A DNA stretch of 6,983 nt from Rhodospirillales bacterium. GTDB taxonomy: Bacteria > Pseudomonadota > Alphaproteobacteria > Rhodospirillales > Casp-alpha2. Below are positions 1 through 6,135 of this stretch, piece after piece. The notes below the pieces were generated by a model. It did not search any database. It saw only the letters and a program-made list of their open reading frames with translations, and had not been told where the DNA came from. The translations under genes and the position numbers were made by a program. Position 1 is the first letter of the stretch; every line of letters starts with the position of its first letter. The stretch spans positions 1 through 6,983 of the forward strand of contig JACPJY010000046.1 in the NCBI GenBank assembly GCA_016187325.1, in the 5' to 3' direction.

Positions 1-495
1 GCGGTCGACCGCTGGCAGCCGATGAGCGAGGCGCTGCTCAACTACGCGGCCCGGCTCGAGCACGTCGAGACCACCATCAAGCCGGCGCTCGCCGATGGGC
101 GCTGGGTGCTGTCGGACCGCTTCGCCGATTCCACCGTCGCCTACCAGGGCTACGGCTACGACCTCGGCGCCGAAACCGTCAGGCGCCTGCACCGCTTGGT
201 GCTCGACGACTTCCAGCCGGACCTGACGATCATCCTCGACGTGCCGGTGGAACAGGGCCTGCGGCGCGCCGCCGGCCGCAACGACAAGGCGAGCGCCCGC
301 GAGGATCGCTACGAGCGCATGGACCAGGCCTTCCACCAGCGGCTTCGCGACGGTTACCTGGACATCGCGCGCCGCGACCCCGAGCGCTGCGCCGTCGTCG
401 ACGCGACCAAGGACAAGGACGCCGTCCACGAGTGGATCCTGACGCTGGTCCACAACCGGCTCGGCGTCAAACTGGCGGGCACGGCGAAGCCATGA
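1..495 (+). CDS. tmk: Thymidylate kinase (dTMP kinase), 5'-truncated by window edge
   Basis: Phosphorylates dTMP to dTDP with ATP in the cytoplasm, a required step of dTTP synthesis. The reading frame is open from base 1, so the ATG at 22 is internal; 164 residues are visible and roughly 45 N-terminal residues, including the P-loop, lie upstream of the window. Visible family marks are the helix ending ARLEHVETTIKPAL, the strongly conserved SDRFADSTVAYQGYG segment (visible residues about 39-53), the core strand LTIILDVPVEQGL, and a lid region with Arg residues ending in the DRYERMD motif. The stop overlaps the holB start as ATGA (492-495), so the two are probably translationally coupled; tmk-holB adjacency is common in bacteria. 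Identification is firm; only the missing N-terminus is unknown. Confidence 0.97.
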   Translation, partial: AVDRWQPMSEALLNYAARLEHVETTIKPALADGRWVLSDRFADSTVAYQGYGYDLGAETVRRLHRLVLDDFQPDLTIILDVPVEQGLRRAAGRNDKASAREDRYERMDQAFHQRLRDGYLDIARRDPERCAVVDATKDKDAVHEWILTLVHNRLGVKLAGTAKP

Positions 496-1568
496 ACGGC
501 CGCGAAGACGCCGCCCCGCCGCCGCCCCGCAACAACCCGGCGCTCGTCGGCCACCAGGCGGCCGAGCGGGCGTTGTTCGACTCGTTGCGTAGCGGCCGGC
601 TTGCCCACGCCTGGCTGATCTCGGGGCCGGAAGGCATCGGCAAGGCGACGCTCGCCTACCGCTTCGCCCGCTTCGTGCTGGCGGGCGGCGGCAATGGAGC
701 GGCCGGGGATTCGCTTTATCTCTCCCCCGACCATCCGGTGTTCCGCCGCGTCGCCGCGGGCGGCCACAGCGACCTGATCACCGCCGAGCGCGTCGTCACC
801 GACGACGGCCGGCTGCGCGGCGAGATCGTGGTCCCCGACATCCGCGCCGTGGTCCGCTTCTTCAAGCTGACGGCGGGCGAGGGCGGCTGGCGGGTGGCGA
901 TCATCGACGGCGCCGACACCATGAACCCGAACGCCGCCAACGCGCTCCTCAAGGTGCTCGAGGAGCCGCCGGCGAATTCGCTGCTGCTGTTGGTCGCCCA
1001 CAACCCGGGGCGGCTGTTGCCGACCATCCGCTCGCGCTGCCGCAAGCTGGCCTTGAAGCCGCTCGCCGAAGAGCAAGTGACGGCGTTGCTCGCCGGATAC
1101 CTGCCGGAGCTGGCTTCCACGGACACGGCGGCACTGGCTCATCTCGCCGACGGCAGCCCCGGCCGTGCGCTGGCGCTGGCCGCCGAGGGCGGGCTCGAGC
1201 TTTATCGCGACATGAGCGACATCCTGGAGACGCTGCCCGATCTCGACGTGCAGGCGCTGCATGCCTTCGGCACCCGCTTCGGGCGCGCCGGCGCCGAGCA
1301 GGCGTTCCGCACCGCCGGCGACCTGATCCGCTGGTGGCTGGCGCGCACCATCGTGGTCGCCGCCGGCGGGCCGGAGTCGGGGCCGCGGCTGGCGGTCGGC
1401 GAGGCGGCGCTGATCGGCCGGCTGGCGCGGGCCGCCGGCCTTGATCGCTGGCTTGAGGTATGGGAAAAGATCAACCGCCTGCTGGGCCGCACCGAGACCG
1501 CCAGCCTGGATCGTAAGCAGGTGGTTTTAAACGTGTTTTTGGCGATCGAGGGCGCCGTCCGACCGTGA
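492..1568 (+). CDS. holB: DNA polymerase III delta' subunit (clamp loader)
   Basis: Delta' is the stator subunit of the clamp loader that places the beta sliding clamp on DNA. The 358-residue protein starts at the ATG overlapping the tmk stop; an in-frame GTG at 432 lies inside tmk and is less likely. After a proline-rich N-terminus come VGHQAAERALF, then a P-loop-like GPEGIGKA (residues 45-52, with Ala where Ser/Thr is usual). The AAA+ core follows: VAIIDGADTMNPNAANALLKVLEEPP, and the SRC motif at residues 181-183 that serves as arginine finger in clamp loaders. The C-terminal half is helical. The protein has only one cysteine, so the four-Cys zinc module of the E. coli subunit is absent; the corresponding place holds SPDHPVFRRVAAGGHSDL, a form I recall from alphaproteobacteria. 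Confusion with DnaX is unlikely because of size and the degenerate P-loop. Confidence 0.95.
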   Translation: MNGREDAAPPPPRNNPALVGHQAAERALFDSLRSGRLAHAWLISGPEGIGKATLAYRFARFVLAGGGNGAAGDSLYLSPDHPVFRRVAAGGHSDLITAERVVTDDGRLRGEIVVPDIRAVVRFFKLTAGEGGWRVAIIDGADTMNPNAANALLKVLEEPPANSLLLLVAHNPGRLLPTIRSRCRKLALKPLAEEQVTALLAGYLPELASTDTAALAHLADGSPGRALALAAEGGLELYRDMSDILETLPDLDVQALHAFGTRFGRAGAEQAFRTAGDLIRWWLARTIVVAAGGPESGPRLAVGEAALIGRLARAAGLDRWLEVWEKINRLLGRTETASLDRKQVVLNVFLAIEGAVRP

Positions 1569-1624
1569 GGCGCCGGCCCGTCGCGGGCGACTCCTGAACC
1601 GCCGCCGAAAGGCCACCCCCGCCG

Positions 1625-3280
1625 ATGTCCCAGCGCTACTACGTCACGACGCCGATCTATTACGTCAACGACGACCCCCACATCGGCCATGCCTACACGA
1701 CGCTCGCCTGCGACGTGATTGCCCGCTTCAAGCGGCTGGACGGCTTCGAGGTCAAGTTCCTGACCGGCACCGACGAGCACGGCCAGAAGGTGGCGAAGTC
1801 GGCCGCCGTCGCCGGCATGGACCCGCAGGCGTTCACCGACAAAGTGTCGAAGAACTTCCGCGACCTGGCGGGGGTGATGAACTACTCCAACGACGACTTC
1901 ATCCGCACCACCGAGGATCGCCATACCCGCGCTTGCCAGGCGCTGTGGCGCGCCCTGCAGGAAAAGGGCGAAATCTACCTCGGCAGCTACGCCGGCTGGT
2001 ACGCCGTTCGCGACGAGGCGTTCTACGCCGAAAGCGAGCTCAAGCCCGGTCCCGGCGGCAAGAGGATCGCGCCATCCGGCGCCGAGGCGGAGTGGATGGA
2101 GGAACCAAGCTACTTCTTCCGCCTGTCGGCGTGGCAGGAGCGGTTGCTCAAGTTCTACGACGAGCACCCGGGTTTCATCCTGCCGAAGAGCCGCCGCAAC
2201 GAGGTGACGAGCTTCGTCTCCGGCGGGCTGCAGGACCTGTCGATTTCGCGCACCACCTTCACGTGGGGCGTGCCGGTGCCGGGCGACGAGGCGCATATCA
2301 TGTACGTGTGGCTGGACGCGCTCACAAACTACATTACCGCCGTCGGCTATCCCGTTATCGATAAAGGAGAATATCCGCGCTTCTGGCCCGCCGACCTGCA
2401 CATGGTCGGCAAGGACATCCTGCGCTTCCATGCCGTCTACTGGCCAGCGTTCCTGATGGCCGCCGGGCTCCAGCCGCCGAAGCGGGTGTTCGCCCACGGC
2501 TGGTGGACCAACGAGGGCCAGAAAATCTCGAAATCCGTCGGCAACATCATCGATCCGATCGCGCTGGTGAACACTTACGGCCTCGACCCGGTGCGGTACT
2601 TTTTGCTGCGCGAGGTGCCGTTCGGCAACGACGGCGATTTCTCGCACGCCGCCATGGTCAACCGCATGAACGGCGAGCTCGCCAACGACTACGGCAACCT
2701 GGCGCAGCGGGCGCTTTCCATGATTGCCCGCAATTGCGATGGCAAGGTACCCGATCCGACGGACAAGCTAGATCGTCAAACATGGCCAACACTCGCCACG
2801 TTAAGCAATGCACAGGCGTTGATTGATGAAATCCGTCCGATGATCGACCGCCAAGCATTCCACGAGGCCATCGAGCGTGTATGGGCCATCATTCGGGATG
2901 CGAACCGATTTGTCGACTCAGAAGCGCCGTGGGCGTTGAAGAATACTGATGTCCGTCGCATGGAGGCTGTTCTTTACGTCCTTGCTGAAGTAATTCGGCA
3001 TATAACGATCATCCTCCAGCCGTTCATGCCCGGGTCGTGCGGGAAAATTCTGGATCAGTTGGCGGTTCCTACAAACGCCCGTGATTTCAATGCCTTGAAT
3101 ACAAGTGGCCACTTTATCGACGAGAATTCGCTTAAGCCAGGTACGCCGCTGCCGAAGCCGGAGGGGGTGTTCCCGCGCTTCCAGGAGCCGGGGACGGAGG
3201 CCGCGAAAGGGGCCGGGAAGGGCGCCAATCCGGGCGGCAAGGCCGGGAAGGGGGCCGGAAAGAAGCGGGGGAAGGGCTGA
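1625..3280 (+). CDS. metG: Methionyl-tRNA synthetase (zinc-less class I type) with Gly/Lys-rich C-terminal tail
   Basis: Charges tRNA-Met with methionine using ATP in the cytoplasm; 551 residues. The N-terminal Rossmann domain starts YYVTTPIYYVN and carries HIGH at residues 19-22. FLTGTDEHGQKVA follows, and the KMSKS-type loop is KISKS at 300-304. The connective region has GWYAVRDEAFY with no cysteine knuckles, which indicates the zinc-less form. WALKNTD and LQPFMPGS mark the helical anticodon-binding domain. The enzyme core ends near GVFPRF (about 519); residues 520-551 are a low-complexity Gly/Ala/Lys tail in place of an EMAP/tRNA-binding domain. The start fits the family N-terminus, but the ribosome site is weak (GAAAGG at 1606-1611, 13 bases away). 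Bases about 2717-3145 have much lower GC and different codons (separate entry), yet the protein is intact. It sits 56 bases after holB and overlaps tatD by one base. Confidence 0.97.
   Translation: MSQRYYVTTPIYYVNDDPHIGHAYTTLACDVIARFKRLDGFEVKFLTGTDEHGQKVAKSAAVAGMDPQAFTDKVSKNFRDLAGVMNYSNDDFIRTTEDRHTRACQALWRALQEKGEIYLGSYAGWYAVRDEAFYAESELKPGPGGKRIAPSGAEAEWMEEPSYFFRLSAWQERLLKFYDEHPGFILPKSRRNEVTSFVSGGLQDLSISRTTFTWGVPVPGDEAHIMYVWLDALTNYITAVGYPVIDKGEYPRFWPADLHMVGKDILRFHAVYWPAFLMAAGLQPPKRVFAHGWWTNEGQKISKSVGNIIDPIALVNTYGLDPVRYFLLREVPFGNDGDFSHAAMVNRMNGELANDYGNLAQRALSMIARNCDGKVPDPTDKLDRQTWPTLATLSNAQALIDEIRPMIDRQAFHEAIERVWAIIRDANRFVDSEAPWALKNTDVRRMEAVLYVLAEVIRHITIILQPFMPGSCGKILDQLAVPTNARDFNALNTSGHFIDENSLKPGTPLPKPEGVFPRFQEPGTEAAKGAGKGANPGGKAGKGAGKKRGKG
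2717..3145 (+). other. Low-GC mosaic patch within metG (anticodon-binding domain)
   Basis: Counting bases 2761-3120 gives 187 G+C of 360, or 52%, whereas sampled flanking 60-base lines of the cluster give about 60-82%. Codons otherwise scarce here are frequent: CTA, TTA, four or more ACA, GCA, GTA twice, ATA, CGA, TCA, CTT and AGT. The frame stays open and the encoded residues (about 365-507) read as a normal MetRS helical domain, for example WALKNTD and LQPFMPGS. Edges are gradual and approximate: left between about 2710 and 2760, right near 3145, where GC-rich codons return. I infer a recombination tract from a lower-GC relative; relaxed codon selection is an alternative. No repeats or element ends flank it. 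Confidence 0.6.
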
Positions 3281-4092
3281 TGCTGGTCGACAGCCATTGC
3301 CACCTCGACATGCCGGAGTTCGCGGGCGAGCTCGACGCCGTGGTAGCGCGCGCCCGCGACGCCGGCATCGGCCACATGCTGACCATCTGCACCCGGGTAA
3401 GCCGCTTCCAGGATGTGCTCGCCGTCGCCGAGCGCTACGACAACGTTTTCTGCTCGGTCGGCGTGCATCCGCACAACGCCGCCGACGAGCCCGCCGTCAC
3501 CGCCGACGTCCTGGTCGAGATGACCGGCCATCCGAAGGTCGTCGGCATCGGCGAGACCGGCCTCGATTTCTATTACGACAACAGCCCCCGCTACGTGCAG
3601 GAACGGAGCTTCCGCGCCCATATCCGGGCGGCGCGGCAGAGCGGCCTGCCATTGATCGTCCATACCCGCGACGCCGACGCGGCGCTGGCCCGGGTGCTCG
3701 GCGAGGAGGCCGAGGCGGGGCCGTTTCCGGGCCTGATCCATTGCTTCAGCGCCGGCCAGGAGCTCGCTGATACGGTGCTCGGGTTGGGGCTGTTCATCTC
3801 GTTCTCCGGCATCGTCACCTTCAACAAGGCCGACGAACTGCGCGAGGTCGCCCGCCGGGTACCGGTCGAACGGATCCTGGTCGAGACCGACGCGCCCTAC
3901 CTGGCGCCGGTGCCGAAGCGCGGCAAGCGCAACGAGCCGGCGTTCACCGCTTTCACCGCCGCCCGGGTGGCCGAGCTCAAGGGCCTCGAGGCCGACGCCT
4001 TCGCCCGCGCGACCACCGACAACTTCTTCCGCCTGTTCGCCAAGGCCCGCGACCTGGTCGGGTCCGCGGCTAGCGCCGGAGGCCGACCGTGA
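3280..4092 (+). CDS. tatD: TatD/YcfH-family metal-dependent hydrolase (putative deoxyribonuclease)
   Basis: A TIM-barrel amidohydrolase-like enzyme; characterised TatD relatives are magnesium-dependent 3'-5' DNases, and this family has also been linked to D-aminoacyl-tRNA deacylation, so the exact substrate is inferred. The 270 residues match the usual family length. Metal-site residues are all present: the N-terminal HxH (H6, H8 in DSHCHLD), E92 in GIGETGLDFYY, H128 in LIVHTRDAD, H154 in LIHCFSAG and D204 in VETDAPYLAP, followed by the family-typical RGKRNEP. The ATG shares one base with the metG stop (TGATG at 3278-3282), and a purine-rich GGGGGAAGGG run just upstream, inside the metG tail, can act as Shine-Dalgarno. 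The metG-tatD pairing is widely conserved, which suggests co-transcription. Soluble; no signal peptide seen. Confidence 0.95.
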   Translation: MLVDSHCHLDMPEFAGELDAVVARARDAGIGHMLTICTRVSRFQDVLAVAERYDNVFCSVGVHPHNAADEPAVTADVLVEMTGHPKVVGIGETGLDFYYDNSPRYVQERSFRAHIRAARQSGLPLIVHTRDADAALARVLGEEAEAGPFPGLIHCFSAGQELADTVLGLGLFISFSGIVTFNKADELREVARRVPVERILVETDAPYLAPVPKRGKRNEPAFTAFTAARVAELKGLEADAFARATTDNFFRLFAKARDLVGSAASAGGRP

Positions 4093-4880
4093 CGCGCCGG
4101 GTCAAGGCCACGATCCTCGGTTGCGGGCCGTCCGGCGGCGTGCCGACCATCCACGAAGGCTGGGGGGCGTGCGATCCCAAAAACCCGAAAAACCGGCGTC
4201 TCCGGCCGTCAATCCTGATCGAGGAAGGTGAAACCCGGGTGCTGGTCGATACCTCGCCGGACCTGCGCCAGCAACTCCTGAACGCGGGCGTCCGGCGGCT
4301 GGACGCGGTGCTCTACACCCACGCCCACGCCGACCACCTGCACGGGGTCGATGACCTGCGCAGCATCAACCGGATGATGGAGGCGGCGCTGCCGGTGTAC
4401 GCCGACGCCGCCACCGAGGCGATCATCAAGCAGCGCTTCGAGTACGTGACCACGCCGTTGGCCGACGGCGTCGAGCTCTACTACAAGCCGGTGCTCGACC
4501 TCAGGCGCATTGCGCCCGGCGACCGCTTCGCCGTCGGCGGCATGGAGATCGTGGCCTACGACCAGGACCACGGCTATTCGCGAACCATCGGTTACCGGTT
4601 CGGCCCACTGGCGTATTCGACCGACCTCCTGGACCTGCCGGAGGCGTCGTTCAAGGCCTTGTCGGGGGTCCAAACCTGGATCGTCGGCACCTTCGCCATG
4701 CAGCCCCACGTCACCCATGCCCACGTGGACAAGGCTTTGGGCTGGATCGAGCGGCTGCGGCCGGCCCGCGCCGTGCTGACCCACCTCGGGCCGGCCATCG
4801 ACCACGGGGCGCTAAGCCGGTCGCTGCCGAAGGGCGTGGATGCCGCCTTCGACGGCTTGGTGATCGAGGCCACCGGCTGA
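4089..4880 (+). CDS. PhnP-like metallo-beta-lactamase-fold hydrolase
   Basis: A cytoplasmic MBL-fold phosphodiesterase-like protein of 263 residues; substrate unknown. It starts at a GTG overlapping the tatD stop (GTGA, 4089-4092), giving the expected N-terminal strand ending LGCGPSGGVP. Dinuclear metal ligands visible are H78, H80, D82 and H83 in THAHADH, H161 in DQDHGYS, D179 in YSTDLLD and H232 in LTHLGP; H210 and H212 in THAHVD are further histidines. The arrangement resembles PhnP (phosphoribosyl cyclic phosphodiesterase) more than RNase Z or glyoxalase II. The lone cysteine in GACDPKNPKNRR means the extra cysteine zinc site I recall for E. coli PhnP is not formed here. No phosphonate-degradation genes are nearby; the gene lies in a housekeeping cluster, so a PhnP function is not assumed. 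It is the last gene of the overlapping run. Confidence 0.88.
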   Translation: MTRRVKATILGCGPSGGVPTIHEGWGACDPKNPKNRRLRPSILIEEGETRVLVDTSPDLRQQLLNAGVRRLDAVLYTHAHADHLHGVDDLRSINRMMEAALPVYADAATEAIIKQRFEYVTTPLADGVELYYKPVLDLRRIAPGDRFAVGGMEIVAYDQDHGYSRTIGYRFGPLAYSTDLLDLPEASFKALSGVQTWIVGTFAMQPHVTHAHVDKALGWIERLRPARAVLTHLGPAIDHGALSRSLPKGVDAAFDGLVIEATG

Positions 4881-5008
4881 TGACCGGATGCCGACCGGGT
4901 TGCCGTTGAAAATTTTTACCGGCCGAGGACGGGGAGGCATGGTGATGTGGTCAGGGTTGACGGGCGGCGATTCCCGGACCTCGAAAAGACTTCTGGATGG
5001 GCTGATAA

Positions 5009-5067
5009 GTTGTTGTAAACAGTGATACCGATATTTTTTTCCATAATATACATTATGCGACAACAAC
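5009..5067. repeat. Outer inverted repeat, 8-base arms, in AT-rich intergenic core
   Basis: GTTGTTGT at 5009-5016 is the exact reverse complement of ACAACAAC at 5060-5067, 43 bases apart. The arms do not extend further in either direction. The spacer holds a T7 run and the 16-base palindrome at 5042-5057, though the two repeats are not concentric. They may be paired protein-binding sites or the base of a weak RNA stem. A GTT-repeat arm can also arise by chance. Confidence 0.4.
5042..5057. promoter_or_regulatory. Operator-like palindrome CATAAT-N4-ATTATG upstream of mazG
   Basis: CATAAT (5042-5047) and ATTATG (5052-5057) are a perfect 6-base inverted repeat around ATAC, the shape of a site for a small dimeric regulator. 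It lies about 125 bases before the mazG ATG in the most AT-rich stretch of the window. Each half also resembles a -10 hexamer on one strand, so it may belong to a promoter. No regulator gene is adjacent and no known operator is recognised. Confidence 0.35.
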
Positions 5068-5169
5068 AAATTCCCGTTATTTCGGTCGGCGACAAAAACC
5101 ATCCCGTCCCCCGATCGACACTCGCGTCAATCGCCGCCCGATCATCCCCATGGGCACCGTCCCGAAATC

Positions 5170-5173
5170 GGAG
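5170..5173 (+). promoter_or_regulatory. Shine-Dalgarno of mazG
   Basis: GGAG lies 8 bases before the ATG at 5182, an ideal spacing. It decides the start: an alternative in-frame GTG at 5173 overlaps this site and would add only three residues (M/V-L-F) before the conserved N-terminus. Confidence 0.75.
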
Positions 5174-5181
5174 TGCTATTC

Positions 5182-6039
5182 ATGGCTGACGACATCCGCC
5201 GGCTGATCGACATCATGGCCAAGTTAAGGTCGCCCGACGGCGGCTGCCCGTGGTATGTCGAGCAGACGTTCGCCACCATCGCCCCCCACACCATCGAGGA
5301 GGCCTACGAGGTCGCCGACGCCATCGAGAAGCGCGATATGGCGGCGCTCAAGGACGAGCTCGGCGACCTGCTGTTCCAGGTGGTGTTCCATGCCCAAATG
5401 GCCAAGGAAGCCGGGGCTTTCGACTTCGACGCGGTGGCCCGTGCCATTGCCGACAAGATGCAGCGCCGCCATCCGCACGTGTTCGGCGACCAGACGATCA
5501 AGGACGCCGCGGCGCAGACCATGATGGCCTGGGAGGAACACAAGGCCCGCGAACGCGCCAACCGCCGGAATACCGCCGATAACGGACCGGATGGTCCCGA
5601 ATTGGTCGGCAATAGCGGGACGGAGAGCGCCCTCGACGGAGTGATCCTTGGCCTGCCCGCCCTCACTCGCGCCGCCAAGCTGCAGCGGCGCGCCGCCCGG
5701 GTCGGCTTCGACTGGCCCGGCGACGCGGCCGGGGCGCGCCAAATCGTCGATAAAATCCGCGAGGAAGCCGGCGAACTTGAGGCAGAGCTTGAAGACGGCG
5801 CCGAACCGCCGCGGCTGGCCGATGAGATCGGCGATCTGCTGTTCAGTTGCGTCAATCTGGCGCGCAAGCTCGGCATCGATCCGGAACAGGCGCTGCGCCA
5901 GGGCAACGCCAAGTTCGAGCGCCGCTTCCGGCGCCTCGAGGCGTTGCTCGCCGTCGACGGCAGGAAGCCCGAAGACCTCGACCTCGACGCCCTGGAGGAC
6001 TACTGGACCCGCGCCAAGCGCCAGGAGTCCGGCGACTGA
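5182..6039 (+). CDS. mazG: Nucleoside triphosphate pyrophosphohydrolase MazG
   Basis: Hydrolyses (d)NTPs to NMP and pyrophosphate; thought to clear non-canonical nucleotides and, in E. coli, to modulate the stringent response. The 285-residue protein has the two-domain MazG layout (E. coli about 263). Domain 1 has GCPWYVEQTF (residues 21-30), EEAYE (39-43) and DELGD (58-62). Domain 2 has REEAGE (E194, E195, E198) and DEIGD (214-218), then the NAKFERRFRRLE tail; all four acidic metal ligands of the catalytic C-terminal domain are present. Two oddities: the usual Asp of CPWD in domain 1 is Tyr25, and the inter-domain linker (about 130-150) is a long Gly/Asn/Asp-rich stretch. The gene stands apart from the preceding cluster, with its own strong ribosome site and an AT-rich upstream region, so separate transcription is plausible. 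No mazEF toxin genes accompany it. Confidence 0.96.
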   Translation: MADDIRRLIDIMAKLRSPDGGCPWYVEQTFATIAPHTIEEAYEVADAIEKRDMAALKDELGDLLFQVVFHAQMAKEAGAFDFDAVARAIADKMQRRHPHVFGDQTIKDAAAQTMMAWEEHKARERANRRNTADNGPDGPELVGNSGTESALDGVILGLPALTRAAKLQRRAARVGFDWPGDAAGARQIVDKIREEAGELEAELEDGAEPPRLADEIGDLLFSCVNLARKLGIDPEQALRQGNAKFERRFRRLEALLAVDGRKPEDLDLDALEDYWTRAKRQESGD

Positions 6040-6063
6040 CCGGGGGGATATGGGTGCATACGC

Positions 6064-6091
6064 TTGCCCGGGGCGGTCGGCCGATTATGAT
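6064..6091 (+). promoter_or_regulatory. Putative sigma-70-type promoter for the lipoprotein gene
   Basis: TTGCCC (6064-6069) and TATGAT (6086-6091) are separated by 16 bases, close to the housekeeping consensus in a very GC-rich setting. A start near 6098 would leave a leader of about 38 bases before the ATG at 6136. It would give the lipoprotein transcription independent of mazG. Prediction by eye only. Confidence 0.5.
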
Positions 6092-6135
6092 GGCGTCACC
6101 GGGTCAACCCACGGACGCGAGCGGCAATCGAGGCC

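Larger units (their letters stand above)
4881..5181. other. 301-base intergenic region with AT-rich core
   Basis: No convincing gene is seen on either strand. The first part holds a GAAAATTTTTA run (4908-4918) without a good GC stem before it, so no terminator is called for the upstream cluster. Bases 5001-5100 are only 36% GC, and 5011-5080 about 30%, against about 70% around. This core holds a T7 run (5034-5040) and two inverted repeats listed separately. It is the likeliest place for a mazG promoter, but I see no well-spaced -35/-10 pair. Bases 5100-5180 return to high GC and end in the mazG ribosome site. ATTTCGG (5079-5085) and CCGAAAT (5162-5168) are complementary and could pair in a leader RNA, but 7 bases at that distance can be chance. 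Confidence 0.6.

Noticed and set aside
354..1262. Long minus-strand frame opposite tmk and holB, and similar long antisense frames elsewhere
   Set aside because: Long antisense frames are expected opposite GC-rich genes; the plus-strand genes carry clear family motifs and the antisense translations are low-complexity Arg/Ala/Gly/Val.
1573..1592. GCCCG-TCG-CGGGC hairpin between holB and metG as a terminator
   Set aside because: The stem is only 5 bases and no T-run follows; metG most likely continues in the same transcript.
2658..3112. Possible insertion of a foreign gene in the low-GC part of metG
   Set aside because: The metG frame runs through unbroken and encodes expected MetRS motifs; the small minus-strand frames there look like no known protein.
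4906..4918. TTGAAAATTTTTA as a -35 box or terminator T-run after the MBL gene
   Set aside because: No -10-like hexamer lies 16-18 bases downstream and no stable GC stem lies directly before the T-run.
4812..5102. 96-codon minus-strand open frame across the intergenic region and the MBL gene end
   Set aside because: It overlaps the 3' end of the MBL gene antisense, has no recognisable domain or good ribosome site, and its composition follows the underlying AT-rich and GC-rich blocks.
5079..5168. ATTTCGG/CCGAAAT pairing as a mazG riboswitch or leader structure
   Set aside because: Only 7 base pairs over a 76-base loop, with no recognisable riboswitch core; likely by chance.
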